The notes under the pieces are model-generated. The model saw only the letters and a program-made list of their open reading frames with translations. It was not told the DNA's origin and made no database searches. A DNA stretch of 7,327 nt. Origin: an uncultured Flavobacteriales bacterium (lineage in GTDB: Bacteria; Bacteroidota; Bacteroidia; Flavobacteriales_D; Parvicellaceae). Positions 1-6,884 of this stretch are shown piece by piece. The DNA is taken from positions 1 to 7,327 of the forward strand of contig CALDTD010000015.1 in NCBI GenBank assembly GCA_937924345.1, given 5' to 3'. Every line of letters begins with the position of its first letter. The stretch's first letter is position 1. Made by a program: the position numbers and the translations under genes.

Positions 1-902
1 AGAGGTGTAGCTTCATTTCGCCATTGATATAATGGTCTGTTCAGAACAGGTGCAGATGGGCTTAATCTAGTGTTAAAAATCATTAAGGGGGTTACACCAT
101 TATCAATAGATGGATCTATTTGGCTTGTTATTGCTGTGTGAGCGATATCATTTCCGGCAGCTTGCCCTAAAAACAAGGGAGAGTATATTGCTCCTGAAGA
201 AGTGGCATCACCTATAGATGTTCGAGATCCTAATACATTTTGATCAGTCATTGCAATACTATTGTTGGTTACATTAGTGTTTCCATCAACTCTAAGATGT
301 AACTTAAATAAGGGACTAAAAGTACCCAGACCAAAAAAACCACTATCTGTAACTACTACGTCTTTTCCAAAGTTTTGAGCTTGAGCTGCATAAACAAAAT
401 CTCTAGAATAACTCCCTCCTAAGGTGTCACTATCTTTCCATTCGTCATATTTATGAATACTATCTAGTAGCGGAGATAAATTTACTGAAGCGCTACCCCC
501 GTCTTCTATATAAGATGTAAGGCTTGTACCATTCAAAATAAGCGAATCAATTTGTTGGTCATCAGTACCAACTATAGAACCGTCAGCGATTAATTTAATC
601 CATTTTGATTGTGAATCATCCCAATAGTAAAAACCTTCTTCAACTTCGTTAGGTGCAGTTCCTGAAAAATCTAAGTTAAAAACTAAAAGGCTGTTTGCTG
701 GAGTCGGAATTGTAGCCGCATCATTAATATCTGTTAATTGAACTCTTGGTATAAGAATCCCTTTATTTGTGCTTTTTACATCTAACATAGCAGATTGTTC
801 AGGAGCTAAACCGTTACCGTTTATTCCTACACCTCCTTGAGAGAAAAACATAGAGGTAGTAAAGCAGAATATTAGCGAATTTAAAACATTATTAAGTTTC
901 AT
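1..902 (-). CDS. Secreted tail-fibre/adhesin-like surface protein, 3' end beyond window
   Basis: The gene starts at the ATG at 902-900 and stays open to the left edge (300 codons plus two bases), so the C-terminus is missing. Residues 1-21 form a signal peptide, with likely cleavage before Q22. Residues 37-53 carry the SAMLDVKSTNKG...IPR block typical of many secreted Bacteroidota proteins. Residues 70-104 follow the usual pattern of that group (ANSLLVFN, then FYYWDD and KWIKL). Residues 114-146 form a DDQxIDSLxLNGTSL...VNLSPLL unit like those in tail-fibre and adhesin stalks. A later GLGTFSPLFKLHL stretch resembles the GxGTxSPxxKLHV motif of such proteins. The family is generally exported and often ends in a chaperone-of-endosialidase (S74) or type IX sorting domain; neither can be seen here. 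It lies 35 bases behind the TSUP gene on the same strand, so it could be co-transcribed or have its own promoter. Ligand and function are unknown. Confidence 0.85.
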   Translation of the reverse strand, partial: MKLNNVLNSLIFCFTTSMFFSQGGVGINGNGLAPEQSAMLDVKSTNKGILIPRVQLTDINDAATIPTPANSLLVFNLDFSGTAPNEVEEGFYYWDDSQSKWIKLIADGSIVGTDDQQIDSLILNGTSLTSYIEDGGSASVNLSPLLDSIHKYDEWKDSDTLGGSYSRDFVYAAQAQNFGKDVVVTDSGFFGLGTFSPLFKLHLRVDGNTNVTNNSIAMTDQNVLGSRTSIGDATSSGAIYSPLFLGQAAGNDIAHTAITSQIDPSIDNGVTPLMIFNTRLSPSAPVLNRPLYQWRNEATP

Positions 903-937
903 ACTGAAAATATATTTTTTTGAAATTTAATACTTTT

Positions 938-1333
938 TTACTTTCTAAAAAAATCTGAACCACTTAAAACCATTTTAAAACCTACATAAAGCATAAGTAA
1001 TCCAAAAAGAAGTTTAACCAACTGAGGATCTAATTTTAACGACAGCTTCGACCCGAAATAACCACCGACTACAAATGTTACTGCGACTATCCCTGAGTAA
1101 GCAATAAATTCATTTGTAATTTGCCCTCCTTTGTAATAGTTATAAAAAGCTAAAATACCGATTGGTAAAAGCATTGTTGTAATACTAATCCCTTGAGCTT
1201 CATGTTGAGTTATGCCCAATACGTAAACCAGCGCCGGGACCATAATTACACCACCACCTATTCCTATAAAACCACTAAGTGTTCCTGCCAATAAGCCGAT
1301 TAAAATTAAGTTGACTAATGTCTGTAAATCCAT
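938..1333 (-). CDS. Half-size TSUP (TauE/SafE, DUF81) membrane transporter
   Basis: This 131-residue, very hydrophobic protein has about four predicted membrane segments (roughly residues 8-37, 45-64, 76-94 and 104-122). It carries the TSUP family signature GFIGIGGG at residues 21-28, followed by VP at 32-33. TSUP proteins move sulfite, sulfoacetate or other small organic and sulfur anions across the inner membrane, and usually have about 240-270 residues built from two homologous four-helix repeats. Only one repeat is present here. No remnant of a second half lies in the 35 bases before the next gene, so it looks like a genuine single-repeat form that would have to dimerise, not a recent truncation. 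The ATG lies 3 bases after the stop of the large envelope gene, which implies co-transcription and probably translational coupling. The substrate cannot be inferred. The family call is firm; the transport role is inferred. Confidence 0.88.
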   Translation of the reverse strand: MDLQTLVNLILIGLLAGTLSGFIGIGGGVIMVPALVYVLGITQHEAQGISITTMLLPIGILAFYNYYKGGQITNEFIAYSGIVAVTFVVGGYFGSKLSLKLDPQLVKLLFGLLMLYVGFKMVLSGSDFFRK

Positions 1334-1336
1334 AAG

Positions 1337-4300
1337 TTAAAAGTCAAGTGCTAAAGATATATAGCGTACTGGCTTTAGACGAACATTATCATCAACGCCC
1401 CAAGCCATATCAAACCTTACATAATATCCGAAAATTTTAGACCTTGCTCCAAAACCATATCCATAAGCTATCGGTTCTTTTTGACTTTTAATTATAATTT
1501 CATAATTAGCCCCGCTAACTATTGAAGTGTTAAAAGAGTTTTCTTTATCGTAAGGGTTTGTTCCTGTCCAGGCAGTTCCAATATCTCCAAAACCAATAAG
1601 CATTAAGTTTTCTAAAAAGTCAGACTTAAGCGGTTTTTTAGAAAAGTATTTAACTAAAGGGAAGCGTAACTCGTTGTTTAAAATAGCAAAAGAGTTTCCA
1701 TTTCTAGTGTTTTGAAAGAATCCACGCATAGGAGTGGCAATTGTCTGGAATTGATAGCCTTGAGTAGCAGAGGGGATAACAGAATTATCGAAATTAGCAA
1801 ATAGCCAATTATCAACCCCGCCAAGATAGTATAACAGTTTTTGGTTTCCAAAAGAGGTGCTAGTAGCAAAGCGACTTGCCCAGTAAAATGTTCTGTGTAT
1901 TTTTTGATAATGCCTTACGTCAGCTCCCAAAACAAAGAAGTCAGTCAGTCTTTTATTAAGTTGATGACTAAACTCTCCCCATAATTTTAAACGTGTTCCG
2001 TCTAATATATTAATTCCTTTAGACCTTGTGTGATCAAATATGTATTCAAGTTTTAAATTCCCAAAATAATCATCAAAAGTAGGTGTATTTAAACTAATAT
2101 CTTCTGTGCTTAATGTGATATTTCTATCATATCGAAGTCCAGAAGTTAAGCGCAAGCTCGTTACTTCATTTAGTGGGTATTTTAATGCTTGTTTAAACTC
2201 ATAGGTTTGTATTTTTCTAACATCAAATTGTAGTACTTCTCTAAAGCTTCTTCGAGAGGCAAGATATTTCTTGTCTAATCTTCTTTTTAAGTTTTCAAAG
2301 GCTACTAAAAACTCAGAGTTAGAAAGGTTAAGTGGTATTCTAAACCCGCCAATGATTCTATAGTCTTCAAACAGGTCTGTAGCGCCAACTTGTATTAAGC
2401 TGTTAAAACCAGGGTTTCGATAACCTGTTCCATCATAGCGTTGGTAAGAAGGAGTAAGAAATGCATTGTCTAACTGCGAAACAATTTTATTAATGCTAAA
2501 GTTGGTGGTGTAAAGTTCTTGTCTTGGTAATTTAAAATCAAGTTTTTTGTTTGTTTTATTTATTGGTTGTTGTTTAACAATTTTGATAGGAGATTTATCT
2601 TCTTCAAATTTTACTTCAATTTTTTCAACTTCAGTATTGATGTCTATGTCAAATTGGTAGTTGTTGATATCTATAGCGTTTGGGTCGGTTCTAATTGTCT
2701 CGCTTTTAATGGTGCTTTTTGGAGCTGGGAGTGCTTCGTTTACACGTAAGGTTGCATCCATAAAGTGAGTGAATTTCACATCATCAGGATCTACTGCTTC
2801 ATCTTTTTCAAAGTTGCCAGTGTAGAATTTATATTTTCCATTTTTTAAAATGCTGTAACTATAAGTTTTTTGATGTTTACTACTATTAAAATCTAGGATG
2901 CCTCTGTCTAAATTAGTAAGCTGTTCAGATACTGAAAAATAACGGTAATTTACACTTGTGTCTATACTGCTAATTGTACTGTCGTAATAGGCTCTAAAAC
3001 GATTTGTAATTCCGTTTTCGTTTGATAAATAGGTATAGTTTCCTTTACTATATTCTGTGGCATGAGTTTCACTAGCAAAAGGAGTTTTTGTGATTCGCTG
3101 TAATTTTTTTTTAGGGTTCTCAATATCTACGATAAATAAATCAAAGGTGTAGCTATTAAACTGTATTAACGGTTTTTTTCTAATAATCAAGGAGTCGTTG
3201 GCCCGATTAGAACTAAAAATTATTTGATTTCCATTGCTTACAAAATCAGGATGTAAGTCGTCATAAAAGTCGTTCGTAATTCTTTTTTGGCTGTTGCCAA
3301 TAGGATTATAAATATAAATGTCTGTTTGTCCATTTGCTACTGCAGAAAGTACAATTTTATTTCCTGTTGGGTTGTAATTCATGCTTAAAATCTTTTGCAA
3401 TCTTAATACATTTCTAGTTTCTGTTTTTTTAGTGTTTACATCATAAAGATTTAAAGCTAAACTACCTTTTTTCTCTTCCGTATAAACTAATGTTGTGCTA
3501 TTTGGGTGCCATACAGTAACCGGATAAGTATAGTCTGGAATACGATCTAGTTTATAGCTACCCTTACCAATTCTCTTTCTTTTTCTTGTCGCTATTTCTT
3601 CAATCCAAATTTTATACTGTCCCAATTCATAAGTTACAAAAGAAGCAAATTTACTATCGGGACTAACTTTAAATTGTTGGTAGGTTGTATATCGCTTCTT
3701 GGTTTTTAATTCTAAATCTTTTGCTAAGACAGGTTGCTTACTCATGTCATCAACTTTATATTTTTCTTTATAGTAATGAACAAAGTTGGAGGAAATATTT
3801 GCTAGACTTGCACCAATAGAAAATAGAAAGCCACTCTCAACGCTTCTACTCATTCGCGTAAGATATATAATATTAGGAATCATCTTTTCACCATAAACAG
3901 AACCTACATAGTTCCATAAAGCTATGCCTGCTAACTCTGCATCTTCTCTTTCCAGCCAATTTAAGTTCTGAAACTTCCCAGTGCTAATGGCATCTTTAAT
4001 TTTATTGTCAATTTCCGTATTCCAATCTTGTTTTAAATATGCAAGCAATCCCTCTTTAAACCAACTAGGTAATGATAAAACAGTTGAGCTTCTTATCGCT
4101 TCGCGCCAATTAGTTCCATACATTATTTTGTTTATTGCTATGTCTGCAATTCCACTTTTTATCTGCTCGTTTAAATGCTTGTGAATACCGTCAAAATAAA
4201 TAAAAACTTTTTCGCCACTTGTTTTTGTAACTCCACCTATATTTGAATTCTCGTCATTGGTTAGACCAATATTACTTTGTCTAAACTCTGATTGTGTATT

Positions 4301-4591
4301 GTAAACAACAATCTGTAATTTTTCTTCTATTTCTAAGTCTAGTTTTTCTTCTAGTTCTTCTAAATATTTATGAGCGGATTTAGCTGCGTAAATGGCAGTT
4401 GATTTTCCGCTAGCAGTAAAGTAAACTTCAAACTCTTCAAAGTTATAGCGCTGCCACATAAACGAATTATATTGTACTCTATTTTGTCCAAAAGACTGAT
4501 TGGAACCAGTGTAAAACTGTGCGCTAGATTGAATTACCCACACTAAAAAGAAGAGTAAAATTATGAGCTTATATGTTCTGTTAAAATGCAA
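1337..4591 (-). CDS. Envelope fusion: degenerate peptidase-MA-like domain, TolB-like propeller, outer-membrane barrel
   Basis: This 1084-residue protein has a signal peptide at residues 1-24 (SSA before Q25). Residues about 50-280 resemble the peptidase-MA/gluzincin fold: the second-half motif LPSWFKEGLLAYL is at 174-186, but the expected HExxH is replaced by GIADI near 147-151, so it is probably catalytically dead. Residues about 305-610 form a TolB/PD40-like beta-propeller with blade motifs such as WHPNSTTLVYT (361-371) and IFSSNR (458-463). A charged linker (about 615-700) leads to a C-terminal region (about 728-1084) rich in alternating hydrophobic/aromatic strands and ending in LALDF, as expected for a BamA/surface-antigen-type barrel. 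The start is the TTG at 4591-4589: the next in-frame ATG is residue 45, which would remove the signal peptide, and no in-frame ATG lies upstream before the stop at 4654-4652. It heads a probable operon with the TSUP gene. The predicted site is the outer membrane with the propeller in the periplasm; its function is unknown. Confidence 0.85.
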   Translation of the reverse strand: MHFNRTYKLIILLFFLVWVIQSSAQFYTGSNQSFGQNRVQYNSFMWQRYNFEEFEVYFTASGKSTAIYAAKSAHKYLEELEEKLDLEIEEKLQIVVYNTQSEFRQSNIGLTNDENSNIGGVTKTSGEKVFIYFDGIHKHLNEQIKSGIADIAINKIMYGTNWREAIRSSTVLSLPSWFKEGLLAYLKQDWNTEIDNKIKDAISTGKFQNLNWLEREDAELAGIALWNYVGSVYGEKMIPNIIYLTRMSRSVESGFLFSIGASLANISSNFVHYYKEKYKVDDMSKQPVLAKDLELKTKKRYTTYQQFKVSPDSKFASFVTYELGQYKIWIEEIATRKRKRIGKGSYKLDRIPDYTYPVTVWHPNSTTLVYTEEKKGSLALNLYDVNTKKTETRNVLRLQKILSMNYNPTGNKIVLSAVANGQTDIYIYNPIGNSQKRITNDFYDDLHPDFVSNGNQIIFSSNRANDSLIIRKKPLIQFNSYTFDLFIVDIENPKKKLQRITKTPFASETHATEYSKGNYTYLSNENGITNRFRAYYDSTISSIDTSVNYRYFSVSEQLTNLDRGILDFNSSKHQKTYSYSILKNGKYKFYTGNFEKDEAVDPDDVKFTHFMDATLRVNEALPAPKSTIKSETIRTDPNAIDINNYQFDIDINTEVEKIEVKFEEDKSPIKIVKQQPINKTNKKLDFKLPRQELYTTNFSINKIVSQLDNAFLTPSYQRYDGTGYRNPGFNSLIQVGATDLFEDYRIIGGFRIPLNLSNSEFLVAFENLKRRLDKKYLASRRSFREVLQFDVRKIQTYEFKQALKYPLNEVTSLRLTSGLRYDRNITLSTEDISLNTPTFDDYFGNLKLEYIFDHTRSKGINILDGTRLKLWGEFSHQLNKRLTDFFVLGADVRHYQKIHRTFYWASRFATSTSFGNQKLLYYLGGVDNWLFANFDNSVIPSATQGYQFQTIATPMRGFFQNTRNGNSFAILNNELRFPLVKYFSKKPLKSDFLENLMLIGFGDIGTAWTGTNPYDKENSFNTSIVSGANYEIIIKSQKEPIAYGYGFGARSKIFGYYVRFDMAWGVDDNVRLKPVRYISLALDF

Positions 4592-4631
4592 AAAAATAAT
4601 CTGTGTAAAAGTAAAGATAGTGAAGATGTGG

Positions 4632-4721
4632 TTAGCCTCGTTTAAATTAAATTATAATTTATATTAAAACTATATTTTATATCGGTTTTATAATTGTAAA
4701 TTATAGTAAGACCAAGGCTAA
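4632..4721. repeat. Nested, nearly concentric inverted repeat in the divergent promoter region
   Basis: Three pairs of perfectly complementary arms are nested around almost the same centre (about 4677-4679). The outer pair is TTAGCCT (4632-4638) with AGGCTAA (4715-4721). The middle pair is TATAATTTA (4653-4661) with TAAATTATA (4697-4705). The inner pair is TAAAAC (4665-4670) with GTTTTA (4685-4690). The two inner pairs are AT-rich and could occur by chance in such sequence; the outer pair contains G and C and is more notable. The element sits between the two divergent transcription units. It could be a regulatory dyad, a cruciform or RNA fold, or a small decayed element. I see no target-site duplication next to it. 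Confidence 0.4.
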
Positions 4722-4743
4722 ATCATTCCATGAAAACAGTAAA

Positions 4744-4774
4744 TTTGTGCCGCGAGTTTTTTGCATTACATTTT
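4744..4774 (+). promoter_or_regulatory. Predicted Bacteroidota-type promoter for the hydrolase gene
   Basis: TTTG at 4744-4747 matches the -33 box of the Bacteroidota primary sigma factor. After 19 bases, TACATTTT at 4767-4774 matches the -7 box TAnnTTTG except at the last base. The known spacing is about 19-21 bases. Transcription would then begin around 4779-4782, leaving a leader of about 20 bases before the ATG at 4801. This is a pattern match only. Confidence 0.45.
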
Positions 4775-4800
4775 TGAATAAGCTGTAAATAAATCTAGAT

Positions 4801-5442
4801 ATGATAACCGTTGAACAAATTACTTTTAATCCTTTTCAGGAAAACACTTTTATTATTCACGACGAAACTAAGGAAGCTTTAGTTGTTGATCCAGGCTGTT
4901 ACTATCCAGAAGAAAAACAACGGTTTAAAGATTATATAACTACTAATTGTTTAGATTTGAAAGGAATTATTAGTACGCATAGTCATTTAGATCATGTTTT
5001 TGGTAATCATTTTGTGATGAGTGAGTTTAACGTTGGTCTTACCATACATAAAGAAGATTTACAAACATTAAAAATGCAATCTAAAACATGTGAAATGTAT
5101 GGTATACCAAATGTAGATTTGTCTCCAGAACCGACTCAATTTATAAAAGAAGGAGAACAAATTAAATTTGGAAAATCGGTACTAGATGTTGTTTTTGTTC
5201 CAGGCCATGCTCCAGGTCATATTGCTTTTATAAGCCATAAAGATAAGTTTATAATTAACGGAGATTGTCTTTTTAACGGGAGTATAGGGCGAACAGATTT
5301 GCCGGGTGGAAGTATGGAACAATTATTGACAAGTATTCGTACACAGATTTTTACCTTACCAGATGATTATACAGTCTATTGTGGTCACGGTCCAAGTACT
5401 ACTGTAGGTTTTGAAAAAAATAATAACCCATTTTTAAAATAA
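4801..5442 (+). CDS. Glyoxalase-II-like metallo-beta-lactamase-fold hydrolase
   Basis: This 213-residue cytoplasmic enzyme has every metal-binding motif of the MBL fold: THSHLDH at 59-65 (H60, H62, D64, H65), H136 in PGHAPGH, D155 in NGDCLF, and H196 in CGHGP. The conserved GRTDLPGG (163-170) and the C-terminal TTVGFEKNNNPFL (200-212) are typical of the compact YcbL/GloC-type glyoxalase II subfamily. That group lacks the extra C-terminal helical domain of classical glyoxalase II, and the length here fits. Members hydrolyse S-lactoylglutathione or related thioesters with two bound metal ions. Many flavobacteria do not make glutathione, so the true substrate may be another thiol ester. The ATG directly follows a plausible promoter, and no Shine-Dalgarno sequence is seen. 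The barrel-protein gene follows after 5 bases, so the two are probably co-transcribed, although no functional link is obvious. The fold and catalytic competence are clear; the substrate is inferred. Confidence 0.93.
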   Translation: MITVEQITFNPFQENTFIIHDETKEALVVDPGCYYPEEKQRFKDYITTNCLDLKGIISTHSHLDHVFGNHFVMSEFNVGLTIHKEDLQTLKMQSKTCEMYGIPNVDLSPEPTQFIKEGEQIKFGKSVLDVVFVPGHAPGHIAFISHKDKFIINGDCLFNGSIGRTDLPGGSMEQLLTSIRTQIFTLPDDYTVYCGHGPSTTVGFEKNNNPFLK

Positions 5443-5447
5443 TTAAT

Positions 5448-6257
5448 ATGAAAAAACAATTTTTAATTTCGATAAGTTTAATATGTTCTGTAGTAGCCGT
5501 TGCACAGAAAAATGTAGTTAAGTTACACTTAGAAAGTTTACCGTTTAAAGCTCTAAATTTTGGATTTGAGAGAGCAATAAAAGACAAAGTTAGTGTTGGG
5601 TTTAACCTGGGTTACTTAACACCTCGAGAAATTCCTGATTTTATTTATTCACCCACTCAATCAGAAAGTTATGTAGAAAGAGCACAATTAAAAAATAATA
5701 TATCGGGTACAACATTTGTTCCTGAAATAAGGCTGTACCCAGGTCTTAAAGGTGCGCCAAAATTCTTTTATTTAGGGGTTTATGGTAAGTTTAATAAGTA
5801 TAATTTAGAACTTTCAGAAACTTTTACGTATAATTTTTCTGACGAAGAATTTAATAACTTAGATCAAAATGCTGATTATTACGAATATGTAAATGAGCAA
5901 GAAAAATCAATTGTAGCTACCACAGAACTAGACTTTGGTTTGCGTCAGTTAGGCTTAGGGTTGCAGTTGGGAGTTCAATTTCCTTTAGGAAACCGTGTCT
6001 CTTTAGATTGGGGGATAGCTGGTTTAGGCTTTAATGCCTTTAATTTAAAAGGAGAGTATAAAGTTATTGATGTGCCAGTAGATTATTCTCGTTTTGCGGA
6101 AGAAGCAGAAGCAAGTTTTAATGCGGATATTAAAGATATACCATTTATTGGAGATGCAGTCGCAAATTTAGAAAATGAAGGAGGATCTATAAAAGCCAGT
6201 TTACCTTTTGCGAGTGCTGGATTTAGAACTTACCTTTCTTTAGGGGTTAGGTTTTAA
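5448..6257 (+). CDS. Outer-membrane beta-barrel protein, DUF3575-like
   Basis: This 269-residue protein has a signal peptide (MKKQFLISISLICSVVAVA, cleaved before Q20). The mature part starts with NVVKLHLESLPFKALNFGFERAI-type strands, resembling the DUF3575 and related small outer-membrane barrels of Bacteroidota. Alternating hydrophobic/aromatic strands follow (for example VSVGFNLGYL, FFYLGVYGKF and LGLGLQLGVQF), and the protein ends in FRTYLSLGVRF with the C-terminal phenylalanine expected for barrel assembly. Two segments interrupt the strands. One is an acidic, tyrosine-rich loop at about 124-150 (FSDEEF...DYYEYVNEQE). The other, at about 207-240, is a charged, probably helical stretch (DYSRFAEEAEASFNADI) followed by DIPFIGDAV, just before the last strands. 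The start ATG lies 5 bases after the hydrolase stop, so it is probably the second gene of a two-gene operon. I do not know its function; pore, adhesin or structural roles are all possible. Confidence 0.85.
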   Translation: MKKQFLISISLICSVVAVAQKNVVKLHLESLPFKALNFGFERAIKDKVSVGFNLGYLTPREIPDFIYSPTQSESYVERAQLKNNISGTTFVPEIRLYPGLKGAPKFFYLGVYGKFNKYNLELSETFTYNFSDEEFNNLDQNADYYEYVNEQEKSIVATTELDFGLRQLGLGLQLGVQFPLGNRVSLDWGIAGLGFNAFNLKGEYKVIDVPVDYSRFAEEAEASFNADIKDIPFIGDAVANLENEGGSIKASLPFASAGFRTYLSLGVRF

Positions 6258-6310
6258 GGGTGAATAAAAGTTATTTTAAGTTTTTTATAATTTCTTTGGT
6301 TACCTTTTTT

Positions 6311-6324
6311 AAGTGTTAACACTT
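6311..6324. promoter_or_regulatory. Perfect 14-bp palindrome upstream of the sigma-factor gene
   Basis: AAGTGTTAACACTT reads the same on both strands. It ends 17 bases before the ATG of the sigma gene at 6342. A TTTG at 6295-6298 precedes it, but I cannot place a good -7 box. The position fits an operator for a dimeric regulator controlling the sigma/anti-sigma unit. It is not a convincing terminator, because no T-run follows on the plus strand. Confidence 0.35.
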
Positions 6325-6341
6325 TAAGTAAAGAGCAATAT

Positions 6342-6872
6342 ATGAAAAACGAAAAAATAATAGAATTATTAACAAGCGGAAAGCAGGAGAAGGCTTTTAG
6401 TTATTTGTATAATTCTTTCCCTAAAGTAAGAAAACATATAGTTACAAACAGTGGAACAAAAGAAGATGCATTAGATATTTTTCAGGAAGGGTTAATTATT
6501 CTTTATCGCAAAGTAAACATACAGAATATAGAAAATCCAGAAGCATTTCTAATTAAAAGCTGTCACTTCTTGTGGAATAACCAAATTCGAAAAAACAAAA
6601 ATAAATTAGCAACAACATCAGAAACTATTGATTTAGAAGCAATAGACGATTTAACTGAAATAATAGAAAAAGAAAACAAACTAAAACAATTAGAACATAT
6701 TGTCCTCTCGTTGGGAGAGAAATGTAAGTCCATTTTTGAACTTTTTTATTATCAAACACTTGATATGAAAAGTATAGCAATAAAATTAGGCTACAAAAAT
6801 GTACAAACAGCTAAAGTTCAAAAGTATAAATGCATGGAGCGTGCAAGAAATTTAGCATTAAAAAATAATTAA
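6342..6872 (+). CDS. ECF-type RNA polymerase sigma factor
   Basis: This 176-residue protein has the two-domain layout of extracytoplasmic-function sigma-70 factors. Region 2 spans about residues 16-86: DALDIFQEGLIILYRKV (42-58) is the region 2.2 core that contacts RNA polymerase, and NPEAFLIKSCHFLWNNQIRKNK (65-86) covers the promoter-melting and -10 recognition part. A short acidic linker (about 90-112) leads to region 4 (about 113-170), with a helix-turn-helix around MKSIAIKLGYKNVQTAKVQKYK for -35 recognition. Region 3 is absent, and the length is normal for the class. The factor should redirect polymerase to a small regulon. The next gene, 12 bases downstream, encodes a membrane protein with anti-sigma-like layout, so the pair probably responds to an envelope signal. 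A perfect palindrome lies just upstream. The start is the only reasonable ATG; the subgroup and regulon cannot be read from the sequence. Confidence 0.93.
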   Translation: MKNEKIIELLTSGKQEKAFSYLYNSFPKVRKHIVTNSGTKEDALDIFQEGLIILYRKVNIQNIENPEAFLIKSCHFLWNNQIRKNKNKLATTSETIDLEAIDDLTEIIEKENKLKQLEHIVLSLGEKCKSIFELFYYQTLDMKSIAIKLGYKNVQTAKVQKYKCMERARNLALKNN

Positions 6873-6884
6873 AACCCAATAGAG

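Noticed and set aside
911..918. TATATTTT on the minus strand as a -7 box for the tail-fibre-like gene
   Set aside because: The 35-base gap is almost pure A/T and no TTTG lies at the right distance upstream, so the match is probably composition.
1678..1869. Minus-strand open frame of 63 codons inside the large envelope gene
   Set aside because: It lies wholly within a clearly coding gene on the same strand in another frame and shows no recognisable domain.
2567..2749. Plus-strand open frame of 60 codons, rich in phenylalanine
   Set aside because: It is antisense to the charged linker of the envelope gene, where Lys and Glu codons read as Phe and Leu on the other strand.
3981..4184. Plus-strand open frame of 67 codons that looks hydrophobic
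   Set aside because: It is antisense to the peptidase-MA-like domain; the apparent membrane character comes from the complementary codons.
4612..4619. TATCTTTA on the minus strand as a -7 box for the large envelope gene
   Set aside because: It matches TAnnTTTG except at the last base and is well placed, but no TTTG-like -33 box lies 19-21 bases upstream, so I did not list it as a promoter.
5399..5587. Minus-strand open frame of 62 codons across the hydrolase/barrel junction
   Set aside because: It overlaps two well-supported genes on the opposite strand and has no homology that I recognise.
6258..6310. Possible terminator after the outer-membrane barrel gene
   Set aside because: There are T-runs (6281-6286 and 6305-6310) but no stable GC-bearing stem in front of them.
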